Assembly: GCA_035524895.1 (NCBI GenBank)
Contig: DATLFI010000126.1
Location: 1 to 49,573 of the forward strand
Source: DATLFI01 sp035524895
GTDB lineage: Bacteria; Acidobacteriota; Thermoanaerobaculia; Multivoradales; Multivoraceae
Direction: 5' to 3'
DNA length: 49,573 nt
The notes under the pieces are model-generated. The model was not told the origin of the DNA and made no database searches. It saw only the letters and a list, made by a program, of their open reading frames with translations. This document shows positions 16,730 through 23,401 of the stretch, piece after piece; within the stretch, counting starts at the first letter, position 1; the number at the start of each line of letters is the position of its first letter. The position numbers and the translations under genes are program-made.

Positions 16730-17364
16730 CGCTCCCTCCAAGGCAGCGGCGGGGCGGCGAAAGCGCGTTCGAGCGCCTCCGCCGAGGGCGCCAGCACGTC
16801 GTCGACCAGCACATCGTCGCGCAAGGCGACGCCGGACCGGCGCCCGATCGCCGCCACGTAACCCAAGGCCAGCCGCAGCTCTTGCTCGGCGCGTGCGAGC
16901 TCCTGGGGCGAGTACTCGGAGATCGAAAGGTCCGCGTGGATGGCCGTCGGCTGGGGCTCTGGCGTCCGAATGGCCTGGACGCCGAGCCAAAGGAGCGTCG
17001 CAGCGGCGGCGGCCAGCGCCCCCGCCTGCAGCCAGCGTGGCGGCGCAGGAAACGCTGTTGTGCGCGAGCCGGCTCCACCCCCTGCGGACGGCTCGTCGTG
17101 ACGCCGGGCTTCCTCCATCACTGTCGCCGTCACGAGATCGGGACACCGCTCCTCGGACAGCCGGCCCAGCTCGTACCGTACGCGCTCGGCGCGACGCAGC
17201 TCGCGGCGGCAGGTCGCGCAGCCGGCGTCGGCTCCGCCTGATTCGTGCTGCCCCTCGAGGTGCCACCGCACGCTCTGCGCTAAGGGTCGCTCGAGGTCGT
17301 CGTCGAGGTAGAGCTCGATCCACTCCAGGACCTCGCTGCACGTATAAGGGTTCTCAGGACGCAT
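16726..17364 (-). CDS. Anti-sigma factor with zinc-finger-like domain and one transmembrane helix
   Basis: 212 residues from ATG 17364 (an ATG at 17388 is also possible), overlapping the 3' end of the sigma gene. The N-terminal ~60 residues 'YTCSEVLEWIELYLDDDLE', 'HLEGQHESGGADAGCATCRREL' resemble the zf-HC2/ZAS domain (H..C..C) that binds the sigma factor in the cytoplasm. A single hydrophobic helix 'AGALAAAAATLLWLGVQAI' follows near 118-136. The C-terminal ~70 residues, with 'SPQELARAEQELRLALGYVAAIGRRSGVALRDDVL', would be periplasmic and could sense the two DUF4252 proteins or a signal. Assignment rests on zinc motif, helix position and operon context. Confidence 0.8.
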   Translation of the reverse strand: MRPENPYTCSEVLEWIELYLDDDLERPLAQSVRWHLEGQHESGGADAGCATCRRELRRAERVRYELGRLSEERCPDLVTATVMEEARRHDEPSAGGGAGSRTTAFPAPPRWLQAGALAAAAATLLWLGVQAIRTPEPQPTAIHADLSISEYSPQELARAEQELRLALGYVAAIGRRSGVALRDDVLVDDVLAPSAEALERAFAAPPLPWRER

Positions 17365-17890
17365 CGGAGACTTCCCCGTCGAGGTCATCGCTCAGCAGCT
17401 CGCGGAGCTTCTTGCGCCCGCGGTGGGCGTAGACCTTGACCGTGCTCAATTGCATACCGAGCGTACTCGCGATCTCCTGGTGCGGTAGCTGCTGGATCTC
17501 GCGCAGGATCAGGATCGAGCGGTACGGCTCCGCCAGCTCGCGCAGCGCCTCCTCGAGTCGGCGACCAAGCTGCGAGGACGCGGCGCGACGCGCCGGGTCG
17601 GGTCGATCGTCGGGCACCGCGTGCACCGTCTCGTCCAGGCTCCGCAGGCGCGTCCGGGCGCGTTGGCGCACCCGCAACGCATCGTAGCTGGCGTTGCGCG
17701 TCACCGTGGTGAGCCACGCCGCCACGTCCACTCCGTCGAGCTTTCGCCAGTTCCGCCACAGCTTGAGCAGGACCTCCTGGGTCACGTCTTCGGCCTGGCT
17801 CCGATCGCCTAGAAAGTACAGTGCGAAGGTGAAGAGCCGGTTCTTGTGGCACTCGACCGCCTCGCCGAACGCCTCGAGCTCGTCTGGCAT
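17354..17890 (-). CDS. RNA polymerase ECF-type sigma factor
   Basis: About 178 residues from ATG 17890 (a GTG at 17950 would add 20 residues of low-complexity sequence). Region 2 is clear: 'NRLFTFALYFLGDRSQAEDVTQEVLLKLWRNWRKLDGVDVAAWLTTVTRNASYDALR'. Region 4 is 'LREL(A)EPYRSILILREIQQLPHQEIASTLGMQLSTVKVYAHRGRKKLREL', a helix-turn-helix binding the -35 element. Full ECF length. It is followed by an overlapping anti-sigma gene and two DUF4252 genes, so it likely controls its own operon and envelope genes when released. I did not find a confident ECF-type promoter upstream. Confidence 0.9.
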   Translation of the reverse strand: MPDELEAFGEAVECHKNRLFTFALYFLGDRSQAEDVTQEVLLKLWRNWRKLDGVDVAAWLTTVTRNASYDALRVRQRARTRLRSLDETVHAVPDDRPDPARRAASSQLGRRLEEALRELAEPYRSILILREIQQLPHQEIASTLGMQLSTVKVYAHRGRKKLRELLSDDLDGEVSDAS

Positions 17891-18007
17891 CTCGGGCTCT
17901 GGCACCTTGGGCTTTGCGGCAACTCTCCCATGGCGCCGGCTCCGCACCACCAGACTAACGGGGGAGAGGGGGGCGAAGTTACAAGCCCGTTGGCGGCGGC
18001 CTTCTGG

Positions 18008-19486
18008 TCATCCGTCCCCCTGCGCCACGCTGACCGGCAGGGTCCTCGCGGCGCCCTCGAGGTCGACCTGGGCGAGGCGGCCGGCGAACCAGGTGCGGCG
18101 CTCGAACGCGTGGGCGAGGCGGAGCACGTCGAAGTCGGCGTGGCGACGACCGACGATCTGCAGCCCCACCGGCAGGCCGTCGTTGGTGAAGCCGCAGGGC
18201 ATGGTGACCGCGGGCAGTCCGAGCAGGCCGAACAGGTAGCACGGCAGGAGGCTCTCGCGGGCAGCGAGCGCTTCGCGCTCGTCGAGAGTGGGCGTCGTCG
18301 CGCCAGGTGGCCGCTTCTCGTCCTGCGCCAGCCTCGGCGCGGGAGCCAGCGTGGTCGGCGTGACCACGAACTCGACCTGCTCGAGGATGTCTGCGAGGCG
18401 TTCCCAAAGGTTGCGTCGCGCGCGCTCGGCCTCCGCGAGCACCAGGGCGTTGAGCTGGAGGCCTTGTTCGATTTCACGACGAGCCGCTGGGTTCAGCTCG
18501 GTACGGCGGGCGCGCAGCAGGGGATAGTGGATCGCCGAGAGGTAGTAAGCGCGCAGCACGCGGTGCGCCTGCTCGGCACCGGTAGGGTCGATGAGGTCGT
18601 CGCAGGGCTCGATCCCCAACTTGGCCAGGATTCCGCACGCTCCCTCGAACACCTCTGCCACTGCGCGGGCTGGCCGGTACGGGCCGATCGAGGACGTGAC
18701 GAGCGCCCGCACGCCGGTGAAGTCGCGGTCGAGTCCGCCGCTCGAGTCGGGAGGTGTCTTGGGCGCCAGCGTGTGGCGGGCATCGGCGATCGCGATCGCC
18801 CGCAGCAGCAGCGCGATGTCGGGCACCGTGCGCGCCATCGGCCCCGCCGTCTCGAGCGTCTGCCATGCCAGGGCCGAGGGACGCCCCGGGACCAGCCCGA
18901 CGGTCGGCCGCAGCGCGATGACATTGCAGTAGCTCGCGGGCGCCCGCAGCCCGCAGCCCAGGTCGTAGCCGATCGCCGCCGGCGCCAGCCGCGCTGCGAT
19001 CGCCGCCGCCGCGCCGCCTGCCGGTCCGCCGCTCGCGTGGTCATGGTGGTGGGGATTTCGCGTGGCGCCGAACAGCGGGTTCTCGGCGTTGGCCTCGAAG
19101 CCGAGCTCCGAAGTGTTGGTCTTGCACAGCACGATCGCGCCGGCCCCGCGCAGCCTCGTGATCACAGGGTCGTCGCGGAGCGGGACGTGGCCGGCGAACA
19201 GCGGCGAGCCGAGCGTGGTGACCAGCCCGCGGGTGGCGACCAGGTCGTCTATCGCGAGCGGCAAGCCGAGCAGCGGCCGGTCGTCGCCGGTGCGGTCGTG
19301 GTCGGCGAGCCGCGCCTCGGCCAGCGCTCGCTCGCCCCCGTTGGCGCACACCGCGTGTAGATCCCCGTCGACCAGCTCGATCCGGCGCAGGTGGCTGCGT
19401 ACCAGCTCCTCGGACGACACGTCGCGATGCCGCAGCAACGCCAGCATCTCGATGGTCGAGCGCGCGCAGAGGTCTGAGCTCTCCAT
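18008..19486 (-). CDS. Amidase-signature-family protein lacking the catalytic triad
   Basis: About 492 residues from ATG 19486 (a further ATG at 19552 is in frame). The whole amidase-signature fold is there: 'LLGLPLAIDDLVATRGLVTTLGSP', 'DDPVITRLRGAGAIVLCKTNTSELGF', 'ATRNP', 'RPTVGLVPG', 'ETAGPMARTVPDIALLLRAIA' and the C-terminal 'LLGLPAVTMPCGFTNDGLPVGLQIVG'. However, the Lys of 'AIKD' is D80, the cis-Ser of 'GGSSGGS' is A156 (sequence SGGPAGGAAAA) and the nucleophile Ser of 'DTGGS' is G179 (sequence DLGCGLRAP). All three residues of the Ser-cisSer-Lys triad are replaced while the rest of the fold is kept, and the reading frame is intact. It is probably a pseudoenzyme or binding protein. It diverges from the YdjC-like gene. 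Confidence 0.85.
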   Translation of the reverse strand: MESSDLCARSTIEMLALLRHRDVSSEELVRSHLRRIELVDGDLHAVCANGGERALAEARLADHDRTGDDRPLLGLPLAIDDLVATRGLVTTLGSPLFAGHVPLRDDPVITRLRGAGAIVLCKTNTSELGFEANAENPLFGATRNPHHHDHASGGPAGGAAAAIAARLAPAAIGYDLGCGLRAPASYCNVIALRPTVGLVPGRPSALAWQTLETAGPMARTVPDIALLLRAIAIADARHTLAPKTPPDSSGGLDRDFTGVRALVTSSIGPYRPARAVAEVFEGACGILAKLGIEPCDDLIDPTGAEQAHRVLRAYYLSAIHYPLLRARRTELNPAARREIEQGLQLNALVLAEAERARRNLWERLADILEQVEFVVTPTTLAPAPRLAQDEKRPPGATTPTLDEREALAARESLLPCYLFGLLGLPAVTMPCGFTNDGLPVGLQIVGRRHADFDVLRLAHAFERRTWFAGRLAQVDLEGAARTLPVSVAQGDG

Positions 19487-19592
19487 GGTCTGGCCGGGTC
19501 CCAGCGTAACCGCCTGGAGTCGCGGAGTCCACGCGGGGCCCCGCCGAGCCATGGTTCGCGCGCGCTGCCTGACCGCGAGCGGCCTCTACCGA

Positions 19593-19626
19593 TATCCTGC
19601 GCAGAGACCTATCCTGCGCAGAGACC
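19593..19626. repeat. 17-bp perfect tandem duplication upstream of the YdjC-like gene
   Basis: TATCCTGCGCAGAGACC occurs twice in direct succession (19593-19609 and 19610-19626), 27 bases before the start codon of the deacetylase gene. Each copy begins with TATCCT, a weak -10-like hexamer; CTGACC at 19569-19574 lies 18 bases before the first copy and could be a -35. The duplication is seen directly; a role in promoter strength is a guess. Confidence 0.6.
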
Positions 19627-19652
19627 TGACGCGAGCCCTGGGAGGAACTGTG

Positions 19653-20819
19653 ATGTCCAGACCTTGTCGCCGGCACCGCCGGCCCTTTCGACTGACGCTG
19701 CTCCTCTGTGCCTTCTCTGGGGTCTTCTCGGGGGCCCTCTCGGCGACCCTCTTCGTGCTGCCCGCGGCAGCTCAGGCGCCGACCGCGCAGAGCGCCTCAC
19801 CCTCCTATGCCGAGCTCCTGGGCTGGAAGCCCGGCGACCGCGTCGCGATGTTCCACATCGACGACGTCGGCATGTCGCACGAATCCAACGTCGGCGCGAT
19901 CCGTTCGATCACCGAGGGCGTGGCCACCTCGCTCAGCGTGATGATGCCGTGCTCCTGGGTGCCCGAGTTCGTCGCCTGGCTGAAGGAGCACCCCGACACC
20001 GACGCCGGGCTCCACCTCACGCTGACCTCGGAGTGGGAGCACTACCGCTGGGGTCCCCTGGTGGGCGACGCTGGTCCCGGTCTGCGCGACCCGCACGGCT
20101 ACCTGTGGCGCAACGTTCCGGGCGTGGTCGCGAACGCCAGCGCCGACGAGGTCGAGACCGAGATCCGCGCGCAGGTCGCCAAGGCGCGCGCGATGGGCTT
20201 CGAGCCCACGCACCTGGACTCCCACATGGGGACGCTGTTCGCGAGCCCGGAGTTCCTCGAGCGCTACATCAAGGTCGGCATCGAGACTGGGATCCCAATC
20301 ATGATCCCCGGCGGCCACAACAGCGCGCTCCGGCAGCAGTACCTCGACGACGCGCGCGAGCGGCTCGAGCGTCGCGGCGAGTGGCGCGGCCAAGAGCTGC
20401 CCGAGCCGCCCGAGCTGGCGCGCGCTCCCGAGGTCGGCAAGCTGGTGTGGTCGGGCGGGCTGCCCGTGCTCGACGACCTGCACAACACCAGCTACGGCTG
20501 GCGTCCGGCGGAAGGGGAGGAGACCAGCGACGAGGCGCTCACGCGCCTGAAGGTCGAGCGCTATACCCAGGCGGTGCGTGAGCTGAAGCCGGGCGTCACC
20601 ATGATCATCCTCCACGCCGCCGACGCCGGGCCGGCCTTCGACCGCATCTCGACGTCCGGTGCCACCCGCCGCGGCGACATGCTCGCGATGATCGCGCCCG
20701 AGCTGCGCAAGGTCATCGAGGAGGAAGGCATCATCCTCACCACGTGGCGCGAGCTGAAGCAACGCCGCGACGCGGTGGATCGGCTGCCGGCGCGGCAGCC
20801 CGCGCCCGGCGCGCGCTGA
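19653..20819 (+). CDS. Secreted YdjC/ChbG-like carbohydrate deacetylase
   Basis: 388 residues from ATG 19653, with GGAGG at 19641-19645. A signal peptide ('LTLLLCAFSGVFSGALSATLFVLPAAAQA') directs export. The YdjC fold is shown by 'RVAMFHIDDVGMSHESNVGAI' (metal Asp pair), 'GVATSLSVMMPCSWVPEFVAWLKEHPDTDAGLHLTLTSEW' (H of 'GLHLTLT'), 'GFEPTHLDSHMGTLF' (H of LDSHMG) and the late 'MIILHAADAGP'. Enzymes of this family remove N-acetyl groups from chitooligosaccharides or similar sugars using a divalent metal. Most YdjC proteins are ~250-300 residues; this one has extra sequence around 290-340 (Arg/Glu-rich). It is read away from the amidase-like gene. Confidence 0.85.
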   Translation: MSRPCRRHRRPFRLTLLLCAFSGVFSGALSATLFVLPAAAQAPTAQSASPSYAELLGWKPGDRVAMFHIDDVGMSHESNVGAIRSITEGVATSLSVMMPCSWVPEFVAWLKEHPDTDAGLHLTLTSEWEHYRWGPLVGDAGPGLRDPHGYLWRNVPGVVANASADEVETEIRAQVAKARAMGFEPTHLDSHMGTLFASPEFLERYIKVGIETGIPIMIPGGHNSALRQQYLDDARERLERRGEWRGQELPEPPELARAPEVGKLVWSGGLPVLDDLHNTSYGWRPAEGEETSDEALTRLKVERYTQAVRELKPGVTMIILHAADAGPAFDRISTSGATRRGDMLAMIAPELRKVIEEEGIILTTWRELKQRRDAVDRLPARQPAPGAR

Positions 20820-20854
20820 GCCGGTCGCGGTCGCCGGTGCCCAGGGGCGGCGCG

Positions 20855-21168
20855 GTGAGCTTCCTGCTCCTGGTCGTCGGCGCAGCGCTGTTGTTGCTCG
20901 CGGCGGCGGGTCTCGTACAGGGCGCGCGCCGCTGGCCGCAGGTCACGCGCGAGCGGGTTCCGGTCTCGACGCCCAGCGCGCGCCGTCGCCCGGCCGGATC
21001 GTCGACGGCCACGAGCTCGCCGACCTGCCGCCGCCGGTGGCAGGTCACCTGCGCCGCGTGCGCCACACCGGCACCTTCAACCTGGCGCAGGCGGCCCCCC
21101 GGTGGCGACCCTTTACCTCGGAGCGGCGCGGGCGGATCGAGGAGATCGAGTACGCGCTCGCCGCGTGA
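20855..21168 (+). pseudogene. Broken DUF6544-like membrane-anchored protein gene
   Basis: Frame 2 from GTG 20855 encodes a membrane helix 'VSFLLLVVGAALLLLAAAGLVQGARRW'. The family core then appears in frame 1: 'GHELADLPPPVAGHLRRVRHTGTFNLAQAAPRWRPFTSERR', ending at TGA 21166-21168. DUF6544-like proteins have an N-terminal helix, then 'LP.PV.RYlr.al', 'h.GtFn', 'rW.pFts.Q' and ~180 further residues. Here a frameshift separates helix and core, the 'RYlr..l..gqp..' stretch is shortened, and everything after 'WRPFTSE' is lost. It is therefore a relic. Family recognition is from memory; frame change and truncation are seen. Confidence 0.65.
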
Positions 21169-21418
21169 GGTCGTGCCGCGACGATAGGCGCGGAGCCGCG
21201 CCGGCCCGCCGGTGTAGAATCCATCGAATCGAGATCCCCATAGGCGGCATGCATGTCGCCGACACAGAAGCACTCTCTCGAGATCGCAAGACGGGCCGCC
21301 TCGAAGTCCCACCAGTAGCGGTTTCGCGCTCACGTGCGCCCGGCGACCAGGAGGGCGGTTAGTGGGGCGAGATCGCAGTCCAATTGGCAGTGATGAGAGT
21401 TTTGGGCGCTGCTCAATA
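21169..21418. other. Non-coding stretch without recognisable gene
   Basis: Between the DUF6544-like relic and the gene cassette I find no frame with a family match, no RNA-like structure and no clear terminator. Base composition falls from very GC-rich to clearly lower after about 21370, close to the cassette boundary. Confidence 0.5.
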
Positions 21419-22038
21419 GTTGGGCGGCAATCCAGCTACACAACACCCACGAAGCAAAGAGAGAGGGAGAAATCACCATGTCTCACCAAACCCTGATTAG
21501 CCGCTCGTCACAGGCGACATTGCGTTGCTCTTTGCTGTTCCTGCTCGGCGCGGTCGGATTGCTAGCTCACGCACAAGTGCCAGATGGAGAGCAGGCGCTC
21601 ACGTGGACTGCCGACGACGCGCAACTGAACTGGGGGCCCTGCCCAGCGTTTTTGCCCACCGGATGCGGTATCGCCGTTCTTCACGGGGATCCTGCAAAAG
21701 ACAATTTCGATGTGTTCTTCAAAGTGCCTGCCAAGTCGAGTATCCCGCTGCACTGGCACACATCGGCAGAGCGCATGGTGCTGGTAGCCGGCGAGCTTCA
21801 TGTTACCTATGAGGGTCAGAAGATGGCGGTTCTCAAGCCCGGGACTTATGCCTATGGTCCCGCCAAACGCCCGCACGAGGCCCTCTGCGTAAGCGCCGAT
21901 CCATGCGTCCTCTTCATTGCTTTTGAAACACCGTTGGACGCAGTACCGGTCGAGAGCGCAGAAAAGTAGCGGTAGTGCCGCCAACAAGTCGCTGCAGCCG
22001 ACGCCGCTACGCAGCGCGGCTGAGCTCAGACGTTAGGC
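21419..22038 (+). mobile_element. Integron-type gene cassette carrying a secreted cupin gene
   Basis: The unit is bounded by GTTGGGC (21419-21425) and GTTAGGC (22032-22038), both fitting the G/TTRRRY recombination core and both followed by GGCA. By cassette convention the mobile part runs from the T at 21420 to the G at 22032, about 613 bases. It holds one gene in the usual orientation followed by an attC site, and its composition is less GC-rich than the neighbours. No integrase gene or attI is present in the window, so it is a lone or cluster-lacking-integrase cassette. A second attC upstream of 21419 was looked for and not found. Confidence 0.7.
21478..21969 (+). CDS. Secreted cupin-domain protein (cassette-borne)
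   Basis: 163 residues, ATG preceded by 'agagagggagaaatcacc', a good ribosome binding site. The signal peptide is 'ATLRCSLLFLLGAVGLLAHAQ' (cleavage near 33). The single cupin domain has 'SIPLHWHTSAERMVLVAGELHVTYEGQ' as motif 1 (two His and a Glu as likely metal ligands) and 'LKPGTYAYGPAKRPHEALCV' as motif 2 (His). Similar small exported cupins are annotated as DUF4437-like or ChrR-like anti-sigma/metal-binding proteins; no reaction can be named. Codon use is visibly less GC3-rich than in flanking genes, in keeping with its position inside a gene cassette between 21420 and the attC at 21975-22043. Confidence 0.85.
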   Translation: MSHQTLISRSSQATLRCSLLFLLGAVGLLAHAQVPDGEQALTWTADDAQLNWGPCPAFLPTGCGIAVLHGDPAKDNFDVFFKVPAKSSIPLHWHTSAERMVLVAGELHVTYEGQKMAVLKPGTYAYGPAKRPHEALCVSADPCVLFIAFETPLDAVPVESAEK

Positions 22039-22043
22039 GGCAC
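21975..22043 (+). other. attC (59-base-element-like) recombination site
   Basis: The site starts six bases after the cupin stop. Outer arms GTGCCGCC (21975-21982) and GGCGGCAC (22036-22043) are exact inverted repeats. Inside them, CGCCAAC (21979-21985) is R''-like and GTTAGGC (22032-22038) fits the R' consensus GTTRRRY exactly. The next layer, GCTGCAG...GCGGCTGAGCTCAG, forms the L''/L' pairing with the unequal bases typical of attC. The centre GCCGC..GCGCGGC closes the hairpin. Core length from R'' to R' is 60 bases, within the normal 57-141 range. R'' departs from RYYYAAC by one position. Confidence 0.75.
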
Positions 22044-22131
22044 TCGGAACTGCCTCCTCCGTCCGTCCGTCCGTCGTGATGTTCAATCGCCCACAGCGGG
22101 CGCTTTCTCTCGGGCAGGCTAGTCGCGCCAG

Positions 22132-22548
22132 ATGAATCAGTCTCTCGGGCTTGTGTCGTTGGTCGTCCGTGATTACGAGGAAGCTCTGGACTTCTTCGTT
22201 GGCAAGCTCGGCTTCGCCGTGGTCGAGGATCGGCCCGTACCTGAGCAAGCCAAGCGCTGGGTCGTGATTGCACCACCGGGCTCGGGTGGGGCCAATCTCC
22301 TGCTCGCGCGCGCATCTTCACCGGAGCAGGAATCGCGTATCGGCAACCAAACTGGGGGCCGCGTCTTCCTCTTCCTTTACACCGACGATTTCTGGCGCGA
22401 CTACAACTCATACCGATCCAACGGCATCGTCTTCGTTCGCGCCCCGGAAGAGCAGCCCTACGGAACGGTCGCCGTCTTCGAGGATCTATACGGCAACCTC
22501 TGGGATCTCGTGCAGCTCAAGAGCTCTGGCGAGAGGGGAGTGCGATAG
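22132..22548 (+). CDS. VOC (glyoxalase/bleomycin-resistance fold) family protein
   Basis: 138 residues. 'LGLVSLVVRDYEEALDFFVGKLGFAVVEDRPV' is the first beta-alpha-beta-beta-beta unit of the VOC fold and 'GRVFLFLYTDDFWRDYNSYRSNGIVFVRAPEEQPYGTVAVFEDLYGNLWDLVQL' is the second. The metal-site positions are partly kept (E in 'VFEDLYGN'; the N-terminal His position is S/V), so lyase activity is uncertain and drug or metabolite binding is equally possible. Composition is lower in GC than the chromosomal neighbours. It lies directly behind the attC site, as a second cassette would, but no attC follows it. No strong ribosome binding site is visible before its ATG. Confidence 0.8.
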   Translation: MNQSLGLVSLVVRDYEEALDFFVGKLGFAVVEDRPVPEQAKRWVVIAPPGSGGANLLLARASSPEQESRIGNQTGGRVFLFLYTDDFWRDYNSYRSNGIVFVRAPEEQPYGTVAVFEDLYGNLWDLVQLKSSGERGVR

Positions 22549-22629
22549 GGTCGGGTGCCGCGTCGCCCCGCGCGTTCGTGCGAAGCCGCTTCAGCGTTCC
22601 GCTCGACCTCGCCGCTGGCTGCCGCCGTC

Positions 22630-22664
22630 GATTGCTGATTGCTGACTGCTGACTGCCGACTGCC
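22630..22664. repeat. Five tandem 7-bp repeats (GAYTGCY)
   Basis: GATTGCT, GATTGCT, GACTGCT, GACTGCC, GACTGCC follow one another without gap, 26 bases before the cyclophilin start. The order shows stepwise change at two positions. Short heptameric repeats of this kind can vary in copy number by slippage. Confidence 0.8.
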
Positions 22665-22690
22665 CACATTCCGACCGGGAGACGATCTCT

Positions 22691-23122
22691 TTGAAAGTCG
22701 CCACCTTCGATACCGACAAGGGCCCCATCCGCATCGAGCTCCACGCCGACCGCGCGCCGCGCACGGTGGCCAACTTCGAGAAGCTGGTCGGCGAAAGCTT
22801 CTACGACGGGCTCACGTTCCATCGCGTGATCAAGGACTTCATGATCCAGGGCGGCTGCCCGCAGGGCACCGGCACCGGCGGTCCCGGCTACAAGTTCGCC
22901 GACGAGTTCCACGCTGCGCTGAAGCACGACGGCCCCGGCGTGCTGTCGATGGCCAACTCCGGGCCCGATAGCAATGGCAGCCAGTTCTTCATCACCCACG
23001 TCGCGACGCCGTGGCTCGACGGCAAGCACAGCGTGTTCGGTCGGGTGATCGAAGGCCAGAGCGTGGTCGACTCGATCGAGCGCGGCGACAAGCTGAAGAA
23101 GGTGACGATCGCGGAGGAGTAG
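22691..23122 (+). CDS. Peptidyl-prolyl cis-trans isomerase, cyclophilin type
   Basis: 143 residues, full length for a single-domain bacterial cyclophilin, starting at TTG 22691 with 'ccgggagacg' as ribosome binding site. Active-site residues are visible: 'FHRVIKDFMIQGG' (catalytic Arg, Phe, Met, Gln), 'GPGVLSMANSGPDSNGSQFFIT' (Gln-Phe-Phe) and 'WLDGKHSVFGRVIEG' (Trp, His). It catalyses proline isomerisation during protein folding. There is no signal peptide, so it is cytoplasmic. It is transcribed alone, downstream of the VOC gene and the heptamer repeats. Confidence 0.95.
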   Translation: MKVATFDTDKGPIRIELHADRAPRTVANFEKLVGESFYDGLTFHRVIKDFMIQGGCPQGTGTGGPGYKFADEFHAALKHDGPGVLSMANSGPDSNGSQFFITHVATPWLDGKHSVFGRVIEGQSVVDSIERGDKLKKVTIAEE

Positions 23123-23279
23123 CGGCTCGGGAGTCCCAGGCGATCCTACTGGTCGCGTCTCGAAGGACGCCCGGCCCGCAAGCGCGCGGAAGCGCTGGAT
23201 GACGCGGCGATGTCGTGAGGCGGGGCTCGTTCCCGCTCGTGATCGCGCCCCGTCAGGTTCGCGGCAGCGAGGTTGCTAC

Positions 23280-23396
23280 CTAGCTGGCGCGTCGGAGCTC
23301 CTCACGGATGACTCTCCGAAGCGTTTCCTCGAGCGCTCCGCCGCGATCCTGTATGCACTCTCGCAGGGCGCTATTGACCAAAGCCTGGTAGCTGCC
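23280..23396 (-). pseudogene. C-terminal relic of a BrnA/CopG-type antitoxin
   Basis: Minus-strand codons read 'GSYQALVNSALRECIQD' then 'GALEETLRRVIREELRRAS' and a stop. This is the C-terminal half of small ribbon-helix-helix antitoxins, in which 'YQtliN.aLRe.i' is the DNA-binding helix region and 'LEETLRRVIREEL' the tail. The N-terminal strand is missing because the asparaginase gene ends at 23402, immediately before the fragment, and no start codon or toxin gene is nearby. It looks like the scar of a lost toxin-antitoxin pair. Confidence 0.6.
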
Positions 23397-23401
23397 GCCC
23401 C

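Noticed and set aside
16049..17341. Extended 430-codon version of the first DUF4252 protein
   Set aside because: The added 204 codons run through the anti-sigma gene in a different phase; the ATG at 16729 with ATGA overlap and signal peptide is the better start.
20744..21187. 147-codon frame read as one membrane protein
   Set aside because: Only its helix part matches a family; after it the frame turns to Arg/Ser/Pro-rich nonsense while the family core continues in another frame, so it is described as a pseudogene.
21102..21362. 86-codon open frame between the DUF6544-like relic and the cassette
   Set aside because: No homology, no ribosome binding site, overlaps the relic in another phase and has unordered composition.
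22549..22690. Second attC behind the VOC gene
   Set aside because: No GTTRRRY/RYYYAAC pair with inner complementarity is present; only short GC-rich repeats and heptamers.
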